From JAEWSN01 sp942493335 (GTDB lineage: Bacteria > Bacillota > Clostridia > DSM-8532): a stretch of 64,000 nucleotides of DNA. Under the pieces are notes generated by a model. The model was not told the origin of the DNA. It saw only the letters and a program-made list of their open reading frames with translations, and made no database searches. The translations under genes were made by a program, and so were the position numbers. Shown one piece after another: positions 1 through 9,194 of this stretch; within the stretch, counting starts at the first letter, position 1, and each line of letters starts with the position of its first letter. The stretch is taken from NCBI GenBank assembly GCA_942493335.1, contig OW818693.1:2976001-3040000 (forward strand), in the 5' to 3' direction.

Positions 1-1563
1 ACCTTCACCCATTATGCGATGGTACTTCAGCTCGGGTATCCTGCGATTTCCCTCATCCGCCTCGCAAGGAAGCCGAATCTGCCGCTTCTGATGATGATCG
101 CCGGACTTTGCCTGTTGCTGGTCTACCATGTCGGTTCCATCCTGATCGATCCGGCAGACGTCCATCCGGAATTGTTCCTGCTGTACGCACTGTCCTCGCT
201 GCTGCTATCCATCGGCATGCTGAATCGTTATCTTGTTCGGCTTCAGGATTCCATGCAGGAAGAAAACAGGGCGTTGAAGGCCACACAGGATTCCCTGCGG
301 ACTTTCAGCCGGGCTGTCGAACAGAGTGCCAGTGCGATCGTCATGACCGATGCAAACGGGAACATCCGGTACGTGAATCCACGTTTCTGCCTGGTGACCG
401 GGTATTCCCGGACGGAGGCGCTCGGACGCAATCCGCGCATCCTGAAATCCGGTCAACATCCGGATACGCTTTACAAGGAGCTGTGGACGACGATCAATGC
501 CGGGAGGGATTGGCGGGGAGAGATGATCAATCGGAAAAAGGACGGCTCGCCCTATTGGGCCATCCTCACCATCTCGCCGATCAAGGATGACGCCGGGCGC
601 AATAACGGCTTCATCGCCGTCCAAGAGGACATTTCCCCGCTGAAGGCGCTTCAGGATGAACTCTCCCGCAAGAACAACGAACTGTCCGCCGTTCTGACGT
701 CCCTTCAGGATGCGCAAACCCAAATGGTCGAACAGGAAAAGCGGGTCGGCATCGGCATGCTGGCCGCCGGCGTCGCGCATGAGATCAACAATCCCCTGGC
801 GTTCCTCTCCAGCAATCTGGACACATTGGCCCGGCATGTCTCCCGCCTCTCAATCTGGCTGACCCCTTTGATCCCGTATGGCAAATCCCCCGGACCGGAA
901 GGCGGGGACCCTGCAGCTGTTCTTTTGGCGAATCTGGCTGCATCTCCGGGCTGGAACAAGGCGGACAGGATCCTTGCCGATCTGGCGGAAATGGTTCCCG
1001 ACATGCAGGAGGGGATGCGCCGGATTTCCGACATTGTGGATTCCCTTCGGGATTTTTCCCAGGTGGATACGGGTGCCGTTGTCACCGATTATGACTTGAA
1101 CCGGCATGTACGGCACGCCGCCATGCTCGCGTCCGGTGGCCTGGATGCTGCTTCCGCCCCGGAACTCGATCTCGGACCGACGGACATGATCCAGGCAAAT
1201 GGAGAAGAAATCAATCAGGTCCTCATGATCCTCATCACAAACGCATTTGAGGCCTCGCGGGCCGAACATGGCGGAACCTTGGGGCATATCCGCCTTCGGA
1301 CACGACAGTTGGACTCATGCGTCAGCCTGGTCGTCGAAGACGACGGGGCAGGCGTTCCCGAGGACATCCGTACGCGTATCTTCGAGCCGTTCTTTACGAC
1401 GAAGCCGGTCGGCCAGGGAACCGGTCTTGGGCTTGGCATCGCACAGGATGTCGTGGTTCGGCGGCACAAGGGACAGCTCATCGTGGATCGCTCCGAGCTG
1501 GGAGGCGCCCGCTTCACGGTCTGTCTGCCCCTGCATCTGCATCTGCAGGAATCCGGGGAATGA
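1..1563 (+). CDS. PAS-domain sensor histidine kinase (5' end probably outside the window)
   Basis: Predicted membrane-associated histidine kinase of a two-component system. Two hydrophobic segments lie at the visible N-terminus (about residues 21-43 and 52-70 from the ATG at 19). A PAS domain follows (about 95-205), then a short coiled coil, a HisKA box GVAHEINNPL with the phospho-accepting His near residue 254, and an HATPase domain with an N box (LITNAFEA), DDGAGVP, and the G2 motif GTGLGLG. The frame is open from base 1 and the ATG at 19 has no ribosome binding site, so the real start and further membrane helices probably lie upstream. No response regulator is next to it here; the gene converges on rsmG. 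The signal sensed is unknown. Confidence 0.85.
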   Translation, partial: TFTHYAMVLQLGYPAISLIRLARKPNLPLLMMIAGLCLLLVYHVGSILIDPADVHPELFLLYALSSLLLSIGMLNRYLVRLQDSMQEENRALKATQDSLRTFSRAVEQSASAIVMTDANGNIRYVNPRFCLVTGYSRTEALGRNPRILKSGQHPDTLYKELWTTINAGRDWRGEMINRKKDGSPYWAILTISPIKDDAGRNNGFIAVQEDISPLKALQDELSRKNNELSAVLTSLQDAQTQMVEQEKRVGIGMLAAGVAHEINNPLAFLSSNLDTLARHVSRLSIWLTPLIPYGKSPGPEGGDPAAVLLANLAASPGWNKADRILADLAEMVPDMQEGMRRISDIVDSLRDFSQVDTGAVVTDYDLNRHVRHAAMLASGGLDAASAPELDLGPTDMIQANGEEINQVLMILITNAFEASRAEHGGTLGHIRLRTRQLDSCVSLVVEDDGAGVPEDIRTRIFEPFFTTKPVGQGTGLGLGIAQDVVVRRHKGQLIVDRSELGGARFTVCLPLHLHLQESGE

Positions 1564-1638
1564 ATCGGGATTGGGCGGGTTCACGGGGTGTCCGGATTCC
1601 ATGATGGCTCGGATGCCATGGTGACCCGGATGCCAGCT

Positions 1639-2358
1639 TTACAGCAACGGTTCCTTGGACGGTTTTCCGCTTTTGCGCGGATACCCCTTCGGGGTCGGCG
1701 CGATCTTTTCCACGATGACGAGATTCCGTTCCATGTCCGTGCCCGGAAGCAAAAACGAGCGGATTTCCACAATCCGTCCACCGAGAATCTTCAATGCGCG
1801 TCCGGAGGCATCGGCCTCCCCGTCAGCGCCCGGCCCCTTCATCGCAAGAAAGATGCCGCCTTTCCGCACATAGGGCAGACAGTATTCCAGCAAGACCGGC
1901 AATCCCGCAACCGCCCGCGCAACCGCCACATCAAAGGAGTCCCGCCATTCCGGCTTCACACCGAATTCTTCGGCGCGTCCATGCTGCATCCGGACATTGC
2001 GCAGTTTCAGCGTATCCGTGACCGCCTGCAGGAACTTGATGCGCTTGTCCAGCGAATCCAGCAGTGTCACCTTCAAATCCGGACGTGCGATGGCAAAGGG
2101 CAGACCCGGGAAACCCGCACCGGTTCCGACATCCACGACGGACGCACCCTGCGGGATCAGCGGCAAGGCGGACAGGGAGTCCACGAAGTGCTTGACAGCA
2201 ATCCCCTCCTCGTCGGTAATCGCCGTCAGGTTCACCTTTTCATTCCATTCCACGAGCATGTCCGAATAACGTCCCATCTGCGCCGCCTGGGCGGCAGTGA
2301 GATCCAGGCCGAACTGCCGGGCATCTCCGATCATACGATCGAGCCATTCCTGTTTCAT
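1639..2358 (-). CDS. rsmG: 16S rRNA (guanine527-N7)-methyltransferase RsmG
   Basis: SAM-dependent methyltransferase that makes m7G527 in 16S rRNA; its loss gives low-level streptomycin resistance in known bacteria. The 239-residue product has the family N-terminal helix region, the motif NEKVNLTAITD, the SAM-binding loop VDVGTGAGFPGLP, and the later VAVARAVAGL segment. The start at 2358 is chosen because it gives the family length and overlaps the mnmG stop in an ATGA arrangement, indicating translational coupling. A longer in-frame extension to 2487 lies inside mnmG and is not family-like. The mnmG-rsmG pair is typical of this side of the Bacillota origin. Confidence 0.95.
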   Translation of the reverse strand: MKQEWLDRMIGDARQFGLDLTAAQAAQMGRYSDMLVEWNEKVNLTAITDEEGIAVKHFVDSLSALPLIPQGASVVDVGTGAGFPGLPFAIARPDLKVTLLDSLDKRIKFLQAVTDTLKLRNVRMQHGRAEEFGVKPEWRDSFDVAVARAVAGLPVLLEYCLPYVRKGGIFLAMKGPGADGEADASGRALKILGGRIVEIRSFLLPGTDMERNLVIVEKIAPTPKGYPRKSGKPSKEPLL

Positions 2359-4373
2359 TTCCGTTGCCCTTCCGATCCGCTGTCCTGTGTCTCCGCATGC
2401 AGCCAGATTTGCAATACGGCAATATCCGCCGGAGACACGCCTGATATGCGGGATGCCTGTCCGAGGGATTCCGGCTTGTGCAGCCAAAGCTTTTGACGTG
2501 CCTCAAGACTCAGTCCGGCGATTTCCCGATAATCGGTCTCCGCCGGAAGCCGTCTTCCTTCCGTCTTGCGGAACTGTTCGATCTGCTGCAACTGCCGGAC
2601 CAGATACCCTTCGTATTTCAAGGTGATGGACACCTGTTCCCAGACCTCCTTCGACAGCGCCGGACGTGCCGGGTCGACTTCGGACAGGGATGGGTAGTCC
2701 AACTCCGGCCGTTTCAGAAGTTCCGAAAGACGCAGGCCGGTCTGAACCGGAGAAGACCCGTGTGTTGCCAGGAATGCATTCAGTTCGGGCGTGGGAGGGA
2801 GAATGGTGGCTTTCAGCCGCTCCAGCTCCTTTTCGATCTCCGCTTTCTTCCTTTGAAACCGGACATGCCGCTCTTCCGTCACAAGACCAGCCTGCCAGCC
2901 GATTTCGGTCAGGCGCAGATCTGCGTTGTCCTGGCGGAGATGCAGCCGATATTCAGCCCGCGAGGTCATCATCCGGTACGGCTCCTGCGTGCCCTTCGTC
3001 ACGAGATCATCGATCAGTACGCCGATGTATCCCTGCGAACGGTCAATCTCGACAAAAGGCTTGTCCTTCACCTTCAGGGCGGCATTCATCCCGGCGATCA
3101 GACCCTGGGCTGCCGCCTCCTCATAGCCGGAACTGCCGTTGCTCTGACCGGCAGAATACAGACCCGGAACCTCCCTGAATTCAAGCGTCTGCCGGAGTTG
3201 CAGCGGGTCGACGCAGTCATATTCGATGGCATACGCGGACCGCATCACGGAAACGTGCTCCAGTCCGGGAACCGAGTGGATCATCGCTGCCTGGACATCT
3301 TCCGGCAGACTGGAGCTGAAGCCCTGCAGATACATTTCCGAGGTGCCGCGGCCCATCGGTTCGATGAAGATCTGATGGCTTTCCCGGTCTGCAAACCGGA
3401 CGACCTTGTCTTCGATGGAGGGGCAATACCGGGGACCTATGCCTTCGATCATGCCCGAATACAGCGGAGAACGGTGCAGGTTCTCCCGGATGATCGCATG
3501 GGTTTCAGGGCCGGTATGGGTCAGCCAGCAGGACACTTGGTCCAGGGCGATTTCATCATGAAGATAGGAAAATGGCACGATGTCGGCATCTCCGGGCTGT
3601 TCCTCCATCACGCTGAAATCCACACCCCGGCGGTTGACGCGTGCCGGGGTACCCGTCTTAAAGCGCATCAGGCGGACACCCGCCTTCCGGAGACTTTCCG
3701 AAAGGAGATCCGCCGCGTGCATACCATCCGGACCGCCGCTGTGGGCCATCGCCCCAAGGATGATCTTTCCGCGCAGATAGGTTCCCGTTGTCAGAATGAC
3801 TGCCTTGGCCTCATAGATGGTTCCGGTCCGGACACGAACGCCCCGGAGTGACCGCGGATGCGCTTCGGTTACCGCATCAAGCGGAATTAGGACTTCTCCG
3901 GGATGCGCAGACGCAGTGCCCGCAGCCCCGGAATCCGGCATGTTCCGCCCGTCTTCATAAAACAGCAGGTCCGTCGCTTCGGCCTGCTTCACATCCAGGT
4001 TGTCCTGTTCTTCCAATACACGTTTCATGGCGTCATGATAGGCGCGCCGGTCGATCTGGGCCCGCTGCGAATAGACTGCAGGCCCCTTGGCCCGGTTGAG
4101 GATGCGCATCTGGATCATCGTTTCATCCGCCGTGATGCCCATCTGGCCGCCCAGCGCATCCACCTCGCGAACCAGCTGTCCTTTGGCGGTCCCGCCGATA
4201 TTCGGGTTGCAGGGCATGTTTGCGATGCTGTCCAGATTCATGCACAGCACCAGCGTTCTGCAGCCGAGTCGTGCGGAAGCCAGTGCCGCTTCGCAGCCTG
4301 CATGCCCGGCGCCGATCACGATCACTTCGTAGGTACCGCCGATATGTTCTCTTTCCGATGTTCCCGGAATCAT
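2355..4373 (-). CDS. mnmG: tRNA uridine-5-carboxymethylaminomethyl modification enzyme MnmG (GidA)
   Basis: FAD-binding partner of MnmE in making the cmnm5 modification at U34 of certain tRNAs. The N-terminus shows the dinucleotide-binding motif IVIGAGHAGCEAALA, then CNPNIGGTAKG and the family segment DTRVKFTGTPAR-like RFKTGTPARVNRRGVDF. The C-terminal helical domain ends in the family-typical RISGVSPADIAVLQIWL. At 673 residues it is slightly longer than the usual 620-630. The start is uncertain: ATG at 4373 is used, but a TTG four codons upstream sits closer to the GGGGAAG ribosome binding site. It overlaps rsmG by 4 bp. Unlike the common arrangement, mnmE is not directly upstream; a divergent GGDEF gene intervenes. 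Confidence 0.95.
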   Translation of the reverse strand: MIPGTSEREHIGGTYEVIVIGAGHAGCEAALASARLGCRTLVLCMNLDSIANMPCNPNIGGTAKGQLVREVDALGGQMGITADETMIQMRILNRAKGPAVYSQRAQIDRRAYHDAMKRVLEEQDNLDVKQAEATDLLFYEDGRNMPDSGAAGTASAHPGEVLIPLDAVTEAHPRSLRGVRVRTGTIYEAKAVILTTGTYLRGKIILGAMAHSGGPDGMHAADLLSESLRKAGVRLMRFKTGTPARVNRRGVDFSVMEEQPGDADIVPFSYLHDEIALDQVSCWLTHTGPETHAIIRENLHRSPLYSGMIEGIGPRYCPSIEDKVVRFADRESHQIFIEPMGRGTSEMYLQGFSSSLPEDVQAAMIHSVPGLEHVSVMRSAYAIEYDCVDPLQLRQTLEFREVPGLYSAGQSNGSSGYEEAAAQGLIAGMNAALKVKDKPFVEIDRSQGYIGVLIDDLVTKGTQEPYRMMTSRAEYRLHLRQDNADLRLTEIGWQAGLVTEERHVRFQRKKAEIEKELERLKATILPPTPELNAFLATHGSSPVQTGLRLSELLKRPELDYPSLSEVDPARPALSKEVWEQVSITLKYEGYLVRQLQQIEQFRKTEGRRLPAETDYREIAGLSLEARQKLWLHKPESLGQASRISGVSPADIAVLQIWLHAETQDSGSEGQRK

Positions 4374-4466
4374 TCCGTTGTTCAAATTCTTCCCCTTGCG
4401 ACTTTCATCAGGCACTCCGCAGCTTTTCCCGTGACTGTCCGCAGACAGCGTCATGGTCCACAAATC

Positions 4467-4475
4467 AGTATACCA
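4467..4475 (-). promoter_or_regulatory. Putative extended -10 promoter for mnmG-rsmG
   Basis: On the minus strand the sequence reads TGG-TATACT, an extended -10 element, about 95 bp upstream of the mnmG start. No good -35 hexamer is seen 17 bp upstream. Since mnmG is separated from mnmE by a divergent gene, it needs its own promoter and this is the best candidate. Confidence 0.4.
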
Positions 4476-4558
4476 TCCCGACAATTGGTTGGAACAGGGC
4501 GGGAAAGGGGAATGATGCTCTAGACGTGCCCATTCAGGGTTGTCCCCGGAGGCTTTCC

Positions 4559-5473
4559 ATGGAGGATGCGATTCTATACCGGATGCTGCTTGACAACACC
4601 TACGAGGGAATCTACTTTGTAGACACAGAACGGAAAATCACTTACTGGAACAAAGGCGCGGAAAGGATCACAGGATTTACCGCATCGGAAGTGATCGGCT
4701 CCTTCTGCTTCAACAACATCCTCAATCATGTGGATGACTCCGGCAACAGACTCTGCCTGCATGGCTGTCCGCTGCACGCCACCCTGCTAGACAGAACCGA
4801 ACGGAACTCCCATGTTTACCTTCATCATGCCGATGGCTATCGTGTTCCGATACAGGTACGCACGCTTCCCCTGATGGAGGGGAACAAGTTGATCGGAGCC
4901 GTGGAACTGTTCATTCACGATTCACCCTCTCTTCAGTCACCGCAAGAACAGACGGATTCGCAATCCATGGAGAAGCTTTTGGATCTCGTTTACCGCGATC
5001 CGTTGACGGAGCTTCCGAACCGGCGGTACATGGAACGGCATCTGGCTCTCGCCATCAGGACCTCACACACCCTGAACCAACTGATCGGCGTCGTTTTCAT
5101 CGACATCGATCACTTCAAGCATGTGAATGATGTGTATGGCCACGACAAGGGAGACGCCGTCCTGAAAATGATCAGCCGCACCCTTGCCAATTCGCTTCGC
5201 TCGACGGATACTTTCGGCCGCTGGGGTGGTGAGGAATTCGTCTGCATCCTTCCGATCTCTGCTCCAGAAAAACTGGGAATCCTTTCGGAGAAACTTCGGA
5301 TGCTTGTCGAAAAGAGTGAGCTTCGACTCGATTCCGGTGCCCTGCAAGTCACCATCTCCCTTGGCTGTACCTGCATCAGGAACGGCGATGATGCCGCAGC
5401 CCTTGTCCGCCGCGCGGACGAACTGATGTACAAGAGCAAGGCGGATGGCCGAAACCGTGCAACGCTGGGATGA
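4559..5473 (+). CDS. PAS-GGDEF diguanylate cyclase
   Basis: Predicted soluble diguanylate cyclase that makes cyclic di-GMP from two GTP. The 304-residue protein has an N-terminal PAS domain (about residues 8-120, with TYEGIYFVDTERKITYWN) and a C-terminal GGDEF domain (about 140-300). The active-site loop is GGEEF, so catalysis is expected. RSTD lies exactly five residues before it, matching the RxxD inhibitory I-site. No transmembrane segment is seen. The ATG at 4559 is preceded by GGAGG at a 6-nt spacing; an in-frame extension to 4220 overlaps mnmG and is rejected. The gene sits between mnmG and mnmE in the opposite direction and ends 11 bp from the mnmE stop. Confidence 0.9.
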   Translation: MEDAILYRMLLDNTYEGIYFVDTERKITYWNKGAERITGFTASEVIGSFCFNNILNHVDDSGNRLCLHGCPLHATLLDRTERNSHVYLHHADGYRVPIQVRTLPLMEGNKLIGAVELFIHDSPSLQSPQEQTDSQSMEKLLDLVYRDPLTELPNRRYMERHLALAIRTSHTLNQLIGVVFIDIDHFKHVNDVYGHDKGDAVLKMISRTLANSLRSTDTFGRWGGEEFVCILPISAPEKLGILSEKLRMLVEKSELRLDSGALQVTISLGCTCIRNGDDAAALVRRADELMYKSKADGRNRATLG

Positions 5474-5484
5474 GTTCCGTCTAT

Positions 5485-6873
5485 TCATTTCCCCAGGCAG
5501 AAACGGGAGAATATGTTGTCCAGAAGATCTTCCGTCGCGCCTTCCCCCACCAGCACGCCGAGGGTTTCCCAAGCGTCGCGGACCAGGAACGCCACCACAT
5601 CGTGCGTCATGCCGGACGCGCAGGCTTCCGCGGCTTCCCGCAGCCGGTCTTCGGCGTTTTCGATCGCCTGCCGGTGGCGTGCATTCGTCAGGAGCAGCGC
5701 ATTGTCCGAGGCCATCCGGTTTCCTGCAGCCACTTCCGCAATGCGTTCCGTCAATTCCTCCATGCCGGCGCCGGTCAGGGCGGAAACAGCGATGGGCGGG
5801 TCCGGAAGCAGCTGCAGGAGCGCCTTTTCAACATCCGGATGCGCCGTGTCCGTCTTGTTCATGACATATAGCGTGCGCATGCCGGATTCCCGCAGCCTGT
5901 CAACAAGCTGCACATCTTCGGTGCCTGGCGCCTCCGCACCATCGAAAACGGCCACGACCAGCTCCGCGCGGTCCATCGCATCCAGTGTGCGCGCCACGCC
6001 CAGTTTTTCCACCACATCGACCGTGTCGCGCAGGCCTGCCGTATCGAGCAGTCGGACGGGCATCCCGCGCAGATTGACAAAGGATTCCACCACATCGCGC
6101 GTGGTTCCCGGCACTTCCGTCACGATCGACCGCTCAAACCCGGCCAGCCGGTTCATCAGGGAGGATTTTCCCGCATTGGGCCGTCCCGCCAGCACCAGAT
6201 TGAGCCCTTCCCGGAGGATGCGCCCCTGTCCGTAGCTGTCCAGCAGCGCCTTCATGTCGGTCCGTACGTCTGCAAGGACGGTTCCCGCCGTTTGCAGGGT
6301 CACTTCCTCCGCATCGTGTTCGGGGTAATCCAGATTCACTTCCATCTGTCCGATCAACAGGATCAGTTCTTCCCGTATTCCCGCAATCCGCTCCGAGAGC
6401 CGCCCATCCAGCTGTTCCATGGCGGCGCGCGCTCCTTGCGCCGTATGCGAACGGATGAGATCCATCACCGCTTCCGCCTCCACCAGGTCGATCCGTCCGT
6501 TGAGAAACGCACGACGGGTGAATTCACCGGCTTCCGCAGGACGTGCGCCGCCGGCCAGAACGGCGCGCAGCACTTCGCCCGTCACGACGGATCCGCCGTG
6601 GCAATGGATCTCCACCACATCCTCCCGCGTATAGGTCCGCGGCGCTGCCAGCTTCAGCAGCAATACCTCGTCGATGCGGCGTCCGTCCGTCGGATCGGCG
6701 ACATGCCCGTAGGATACGGTATGGGTTCCGATCGACTCGAACCCGCCCGGCTGTCCGTTGACGAAAATCCGTTCCGCAACCCGGAAGGCGTCCGGTCCCG
6801 AAAGGCGGACGATGGCGATGCCGGCATCCCCGACCGCCGTGGATATGGCTGCTATGGTGTCCGTGACATGCAT
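5485..6873 (-). CDS. mnmE: tRNA modification GTPase MnmE (TrmE)
   Basis: GTPase that works with MnmG to modify U34 of tRNAs, using a formyl-tetrahydrofolate-binding N-terminal domain. The 462-residue protein begins DTIAAISTAVGDAGIAIVRL as in the family. Its G domain has GRPNAGKSS (P loop), DTAGL (G3) and NKTD (G4). It ends in CLGK, which keeps the conserved C-terminal cysteine motif. The ATG at 6873 has a GGAGG ribosome binding site. A strong intrinsic terminator lies between jag and this gene, so it may be expressed from read-through or a separate promoter. It converges on the GGDEF gene. Confidence 0.96.
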   Translation of the reverse strand: MHVTDTIAAISTAVGDAGIAIVRLSGPDAFRVAERIFVNGQPGGFESIGTHTVSYGHVADPTDGRRIDEVLLLKLAAPRTYTREDVVEIHCHGGSVVTGEVLRAVLAGGARPAEAGEFTRRAFLNGRIDLVEAEAVMDLIRSHTAQGARAAMEQLDGRLSERIAGIREELILLIGQMEVNLDYPEHDAEEVTLQTAGTVLADVRTDMKALLDSYGQGRILREGLNLVLAGRPNAGKSSLMNRLAGFERSIVTEVPGTTRDVVESFVNLRGMPVRLLDTAGLRDTVDVVEKLGVARTLDAMDRAELVVAVFDGAEAPGTEDVQLVDRLRESGMRTLYVMNKTDTAHPDVEKALLQLLPDPPIAVSALTGAGMEELTERIAEVAAGNRMASDNALLLTNARHRQAIENAEDRLREAAEACASGMTHDVVAFLVRDAWETLGVLVGEGATEDLLDNIFSRFCLGK

Positions 6874-6895
6874 GTCGTTGTCCTCCAGAAGACGG

Positions 6896-6923
6896 AAAAA
6901 GGGCTGCCCCGGCGGGGCAGCCC
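6896..6923 (-). terminator. Intrinsic terminator between jag and mnmE
   Basis: On the minus strand a perfect 10-bp GC-rich stem GGGCTGCCCC/GGGGCAGCCC with a 3-nt loop (6901-6923) is followed by TTTTT. It lies 12 bp after the jag stop and about 23 bp before mnmE, so it should terminate or attenuate the rpmH-jag transcript. Confidence 0.8.
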
Positions 6924-6935
6924 TCAGTGTTCGTT

Positions 6936-7862
6936 TTACGGCTGTTCGCCGATCTCGTCCTCGATGTCGAAGGGCTTGAAGACCGGTTCATCCGGCTTCA
7001 GCACGGATCCGGAAGCGGTAGGGTTGCCCACGTATCCGATCCGTTCCGTGGAACGGTTGCGATAGCTGTTCGGATTCGCATGGGGGCTGGGGGATCCGTA
7101 ACCGACAGGATGCTGTTCGGGCGCCGCGTCACGATGATTGAAGCCGCCCCGGTTGTCGTTGCGGTTGTTGAATCCGCCGCCCGGACGGCTGCCATTCCGG
7201 TCGCCGTATCCGGACTGGACCGGCGCGTTCTCGGCATATCCGCCCCGCGTGCTGCGAACCACGACTTTACGGTTCGGTTCTTCGCCGACGGAATGGGTCT
7301 CGATGTCCTTGTATCCCTGGAGCGCGGAATGGATGATCCGGCGTTCATAGGGATTCATGGGTTCAAGGGTGACATTGCGGTGCGTCTTGGACACCTTTTC
7401 CGCCACGCGCTGGGCCAGGCGGACCAAGGTTTCCTCCCGCTTGAGTCGGTAATCCGAAACATCCATCAGGACACGGGTATACTCGTCCGATTCCCGGTTC
7501 ACGACCAGACTGGTGAGGTACTGGAGGGCATCCAGCGTTTCCCCGCGACGTCCGATGGCGATCCCGCTGTTCTCGCCGTTCATTTTGACGGAAATCTGGC
7601 CTTCGCTTTCCACAATGTCGATTTCAGGTGCAATGCCCATGCTTTCAATGATGGGCGTGAGGAAGGACAGAATCCGGTCCTTGATGGTTTCCTCGTAGGA
7701 GACCTCCACCACTGCGTTTTTAGCGCCGAAGCCCAGAATCCCGCTCTTTCCTTCTTCCAGCACGGTCACTTCCGCACGGTCGGCAGGTACGCCAAGTTCC
7801 TCCAGGGCAAGCCGGACGGCTTCCTCAACCGTTTTTGCCTCTTTTCTGACCATTCGTGCCAC
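6936..7862 (-). CDS. jag: KH/R3H-domain RNA-binding protein Jag (KhpB)
   Basis: RNA-binding protein usually encoded beside yidC; KhpB proteins act in cell elongation and division control. A Jag_N domain (about residues 1-55, with SGILGFGAKNA), a KH domain (about 80-160, with GENSGIAIGRRGETLDALQ) and an R3H domain (about 165-230, with ERRIIHSALQ) are visible. The C-terminus carries about 80 extra residues rich in Gly, Asn, Arg and Pro, unusual for the family and likely disordered. The GTG at 7862 has GAGGGGG nine bases upstream; an ATG at 7853 is the alternative. The start overlaps the end of yidC by 38 bp, so the two are coupled. Confidence 0.92.
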   Translation of the reverse strand: MARMVRKEAKTVEEAVRLALEELGVPADRAEVTVLEEGKSGILGFGAKNAVVEVSYEETIKDRILSFLTPIIESMGIAPEIDIVESEGQISVKMNGENSGIAIGRRGETLDALQYLTSLVVNRESDEYTRVLMDVSDYRLKREETLVRLAQRVAEKVSKTHRNVTLEPMNPYERRIIHSALQGYKDIETHSVGEEPNRKVVVRSTRGGYAENAPVQSGYGDRNGSRPGGGFNNRNDNRGGFNHRDAAPEQHPVGYGSPSPHANPNSYRNRSTERIGYVGNPTASGSVLKPDEPVFKPFDIEDEIGEQP

Positions 7863-8958
7863 TGTTCTTTACCCCCTCGTCTTTTTTGGTATGGGCTGTG
7901 AGCAGCTTCTGCTGCGCATACGAAAGAACGTTGCTGATGGTCCAGTAGAAGGCCAGACCACTGGGGGTGGTCATACCGAACCAAAGGGTCATGAGTGGGC
8001 TCATCCAGAGCATCGAATTCTGTGCACAGCCTTGTTGCGCGTTTTTCTTCGCCTTCGGGTCCGGTTTCGGCATCATGAGGGCGGAGCTGACAAACGTCGT
8101 CACGACGGCAATGATCAAAAGAATCCAGGCGGGAATCTGCTCCATGGGCTTCGCCTTGACTTCTTCCCAGCTGAATGTGGGCTGAACGCCGAAATTGAAG
8201 AAATTCCACATGGTGATCTTGAAGCCCTGCAGCCGGTTTGTGTTCTTGATGTAAACCTTCTCCAGGTAATTGTCCGCTTCTTCCTTGTTGAAGCTGGCGA
8301 TGGCGGCTTCATTGCCTTCAAGCAGCTTCCTCGCGGCCGCACGCTTGTCGGCGGCCGTACCAACCACGGACGCAAGCGCATCCGGATGATTGTTGACATA
8401 CTCGATGATCTTGATTTCGATATAGGGATCCGTCTGTCTGAAATCATTGTAGACGGTAATCTGCTCGTCCTTGATCGAATCGAAGTCGATCTTCTTTACC
8501 TTTTCAAAATTAGCCACGGCCTTTTCAAAGGTCGGATCCTTGGCCTCCACCGCATAGACAATCAGATCGCCGGTGGCGAACTTCGGGACGTCGAGCATAA
8601 AAGTCATGGGCATGCGGATGACATAGAAGAGGGCAAAGAGGATGGGCATCTGCACGATGAGTGGAAGACAGCCCGATGCCGGGTTGTACTTCTTCTCCTG
8701 ATAGAGCTTCGCCATTTCCTCGTTGAGTTTTTCCTTGTCGTTCTTGTACCGTTCCTGGATGCGGGTGAGTTCCGGTTGGATCTCCTGCATCTTCTGCCCG
8801 GAGCGGATCTGCTTGAGCGACAGCGGCATCAGCAGGAGCTTGACCGCAATGGTGAACAGCAGCAGGGACAGCGCATAGCTGTGAAAACCCACCGAATTGT
8901 AGATGAAGAAGAGTGCTTTGCCGAATATCTCGGCGATAAAGCTGAGTACGAAATCCAT
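7825..8958 (-). CDS. yidC: Membrane protein insertase YidC
   Basis: Inserts membrane proteins with or without SecYEG. The 377-residue product starts with a transmembrane helix, then a second helix with MPLSLKQIRSGQKMQ, the cytoplasmic coiled coil (KMQEIQPELTRIQERYKND), and CLPLIVQMPILFALFYVI. After a long insert of roughly 120 residues come two or three more helices (IPAWILLIIAVVTTFVSSALM; MTTPSGLAFYWTISNVLS) and a basic tail that could touch ribosomes. Most Bacillota YidC/SpoIIIJ proteins are about 260-290 residues lipoproteins; no lipobox cysteine is present here and the insert makes it longer. The ribosome binding site GGAAGGAG precedes the ATG. Confidence 0.95.
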   Translation of the reverse strand: MDFVLSFIAEIFGKALFFIYNSVGFHSYALSLLLFTIAVKLLLMPLSLKQIRSGQKMQEIQPELTRIQERYKNDKEKLNEEMAKLYQEKKYNPASGCLPLIVQMPILFALFYVIRMPMTFMLDVPKFATGDLIVYAVEAKDPTFEKAVANFEKVKKIDFDSIKDEQITVYNDFRQTDPYIEIKIIEYVNNHPDALASVVGTAADKRAAARKLLEGNEAAIASFNKEEADNYLEKVYIKNTNRLQGFKITMWNFFNFGVQPTFSWEEVKAKPMEQIPAWILLIIAVVTTFVSSALMMPKPDPKAKKNAQQGCAQNSMLWMSPLMTLWFGMTTPSGLAFYWTISNVLSYAQQKLLTAHTKKDEGVKNSGTNGQKRGKNG

Positions 8959-9194
8959 GGGTGGTCTGCTCCTTCCGGATCGGTCGCGTCGTCCAATCCG
9001 TACCGCGCCGTGGCATCCGTGTCATGATATTGCTTCGGCCATAAATCATCGCAAGGGTAGGTGCATCCGGCCATTGTTCTGAGCACAAATGAGGACTTGC
9101 GCTTGTGAGGGACAATAGTCGGAGCAACACCTTACCATACTGATGTCGGGTGCTGCCTGTCTGCTGCGAAAACGCAACGCTTCCGCCAGGAAGG

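Noticed and set aside
2478..3851. A 457-codon plus-strand frame antisense to mnmG
   Set aside because: mnmG is clearly the real gene; the antisense frame has no family features.
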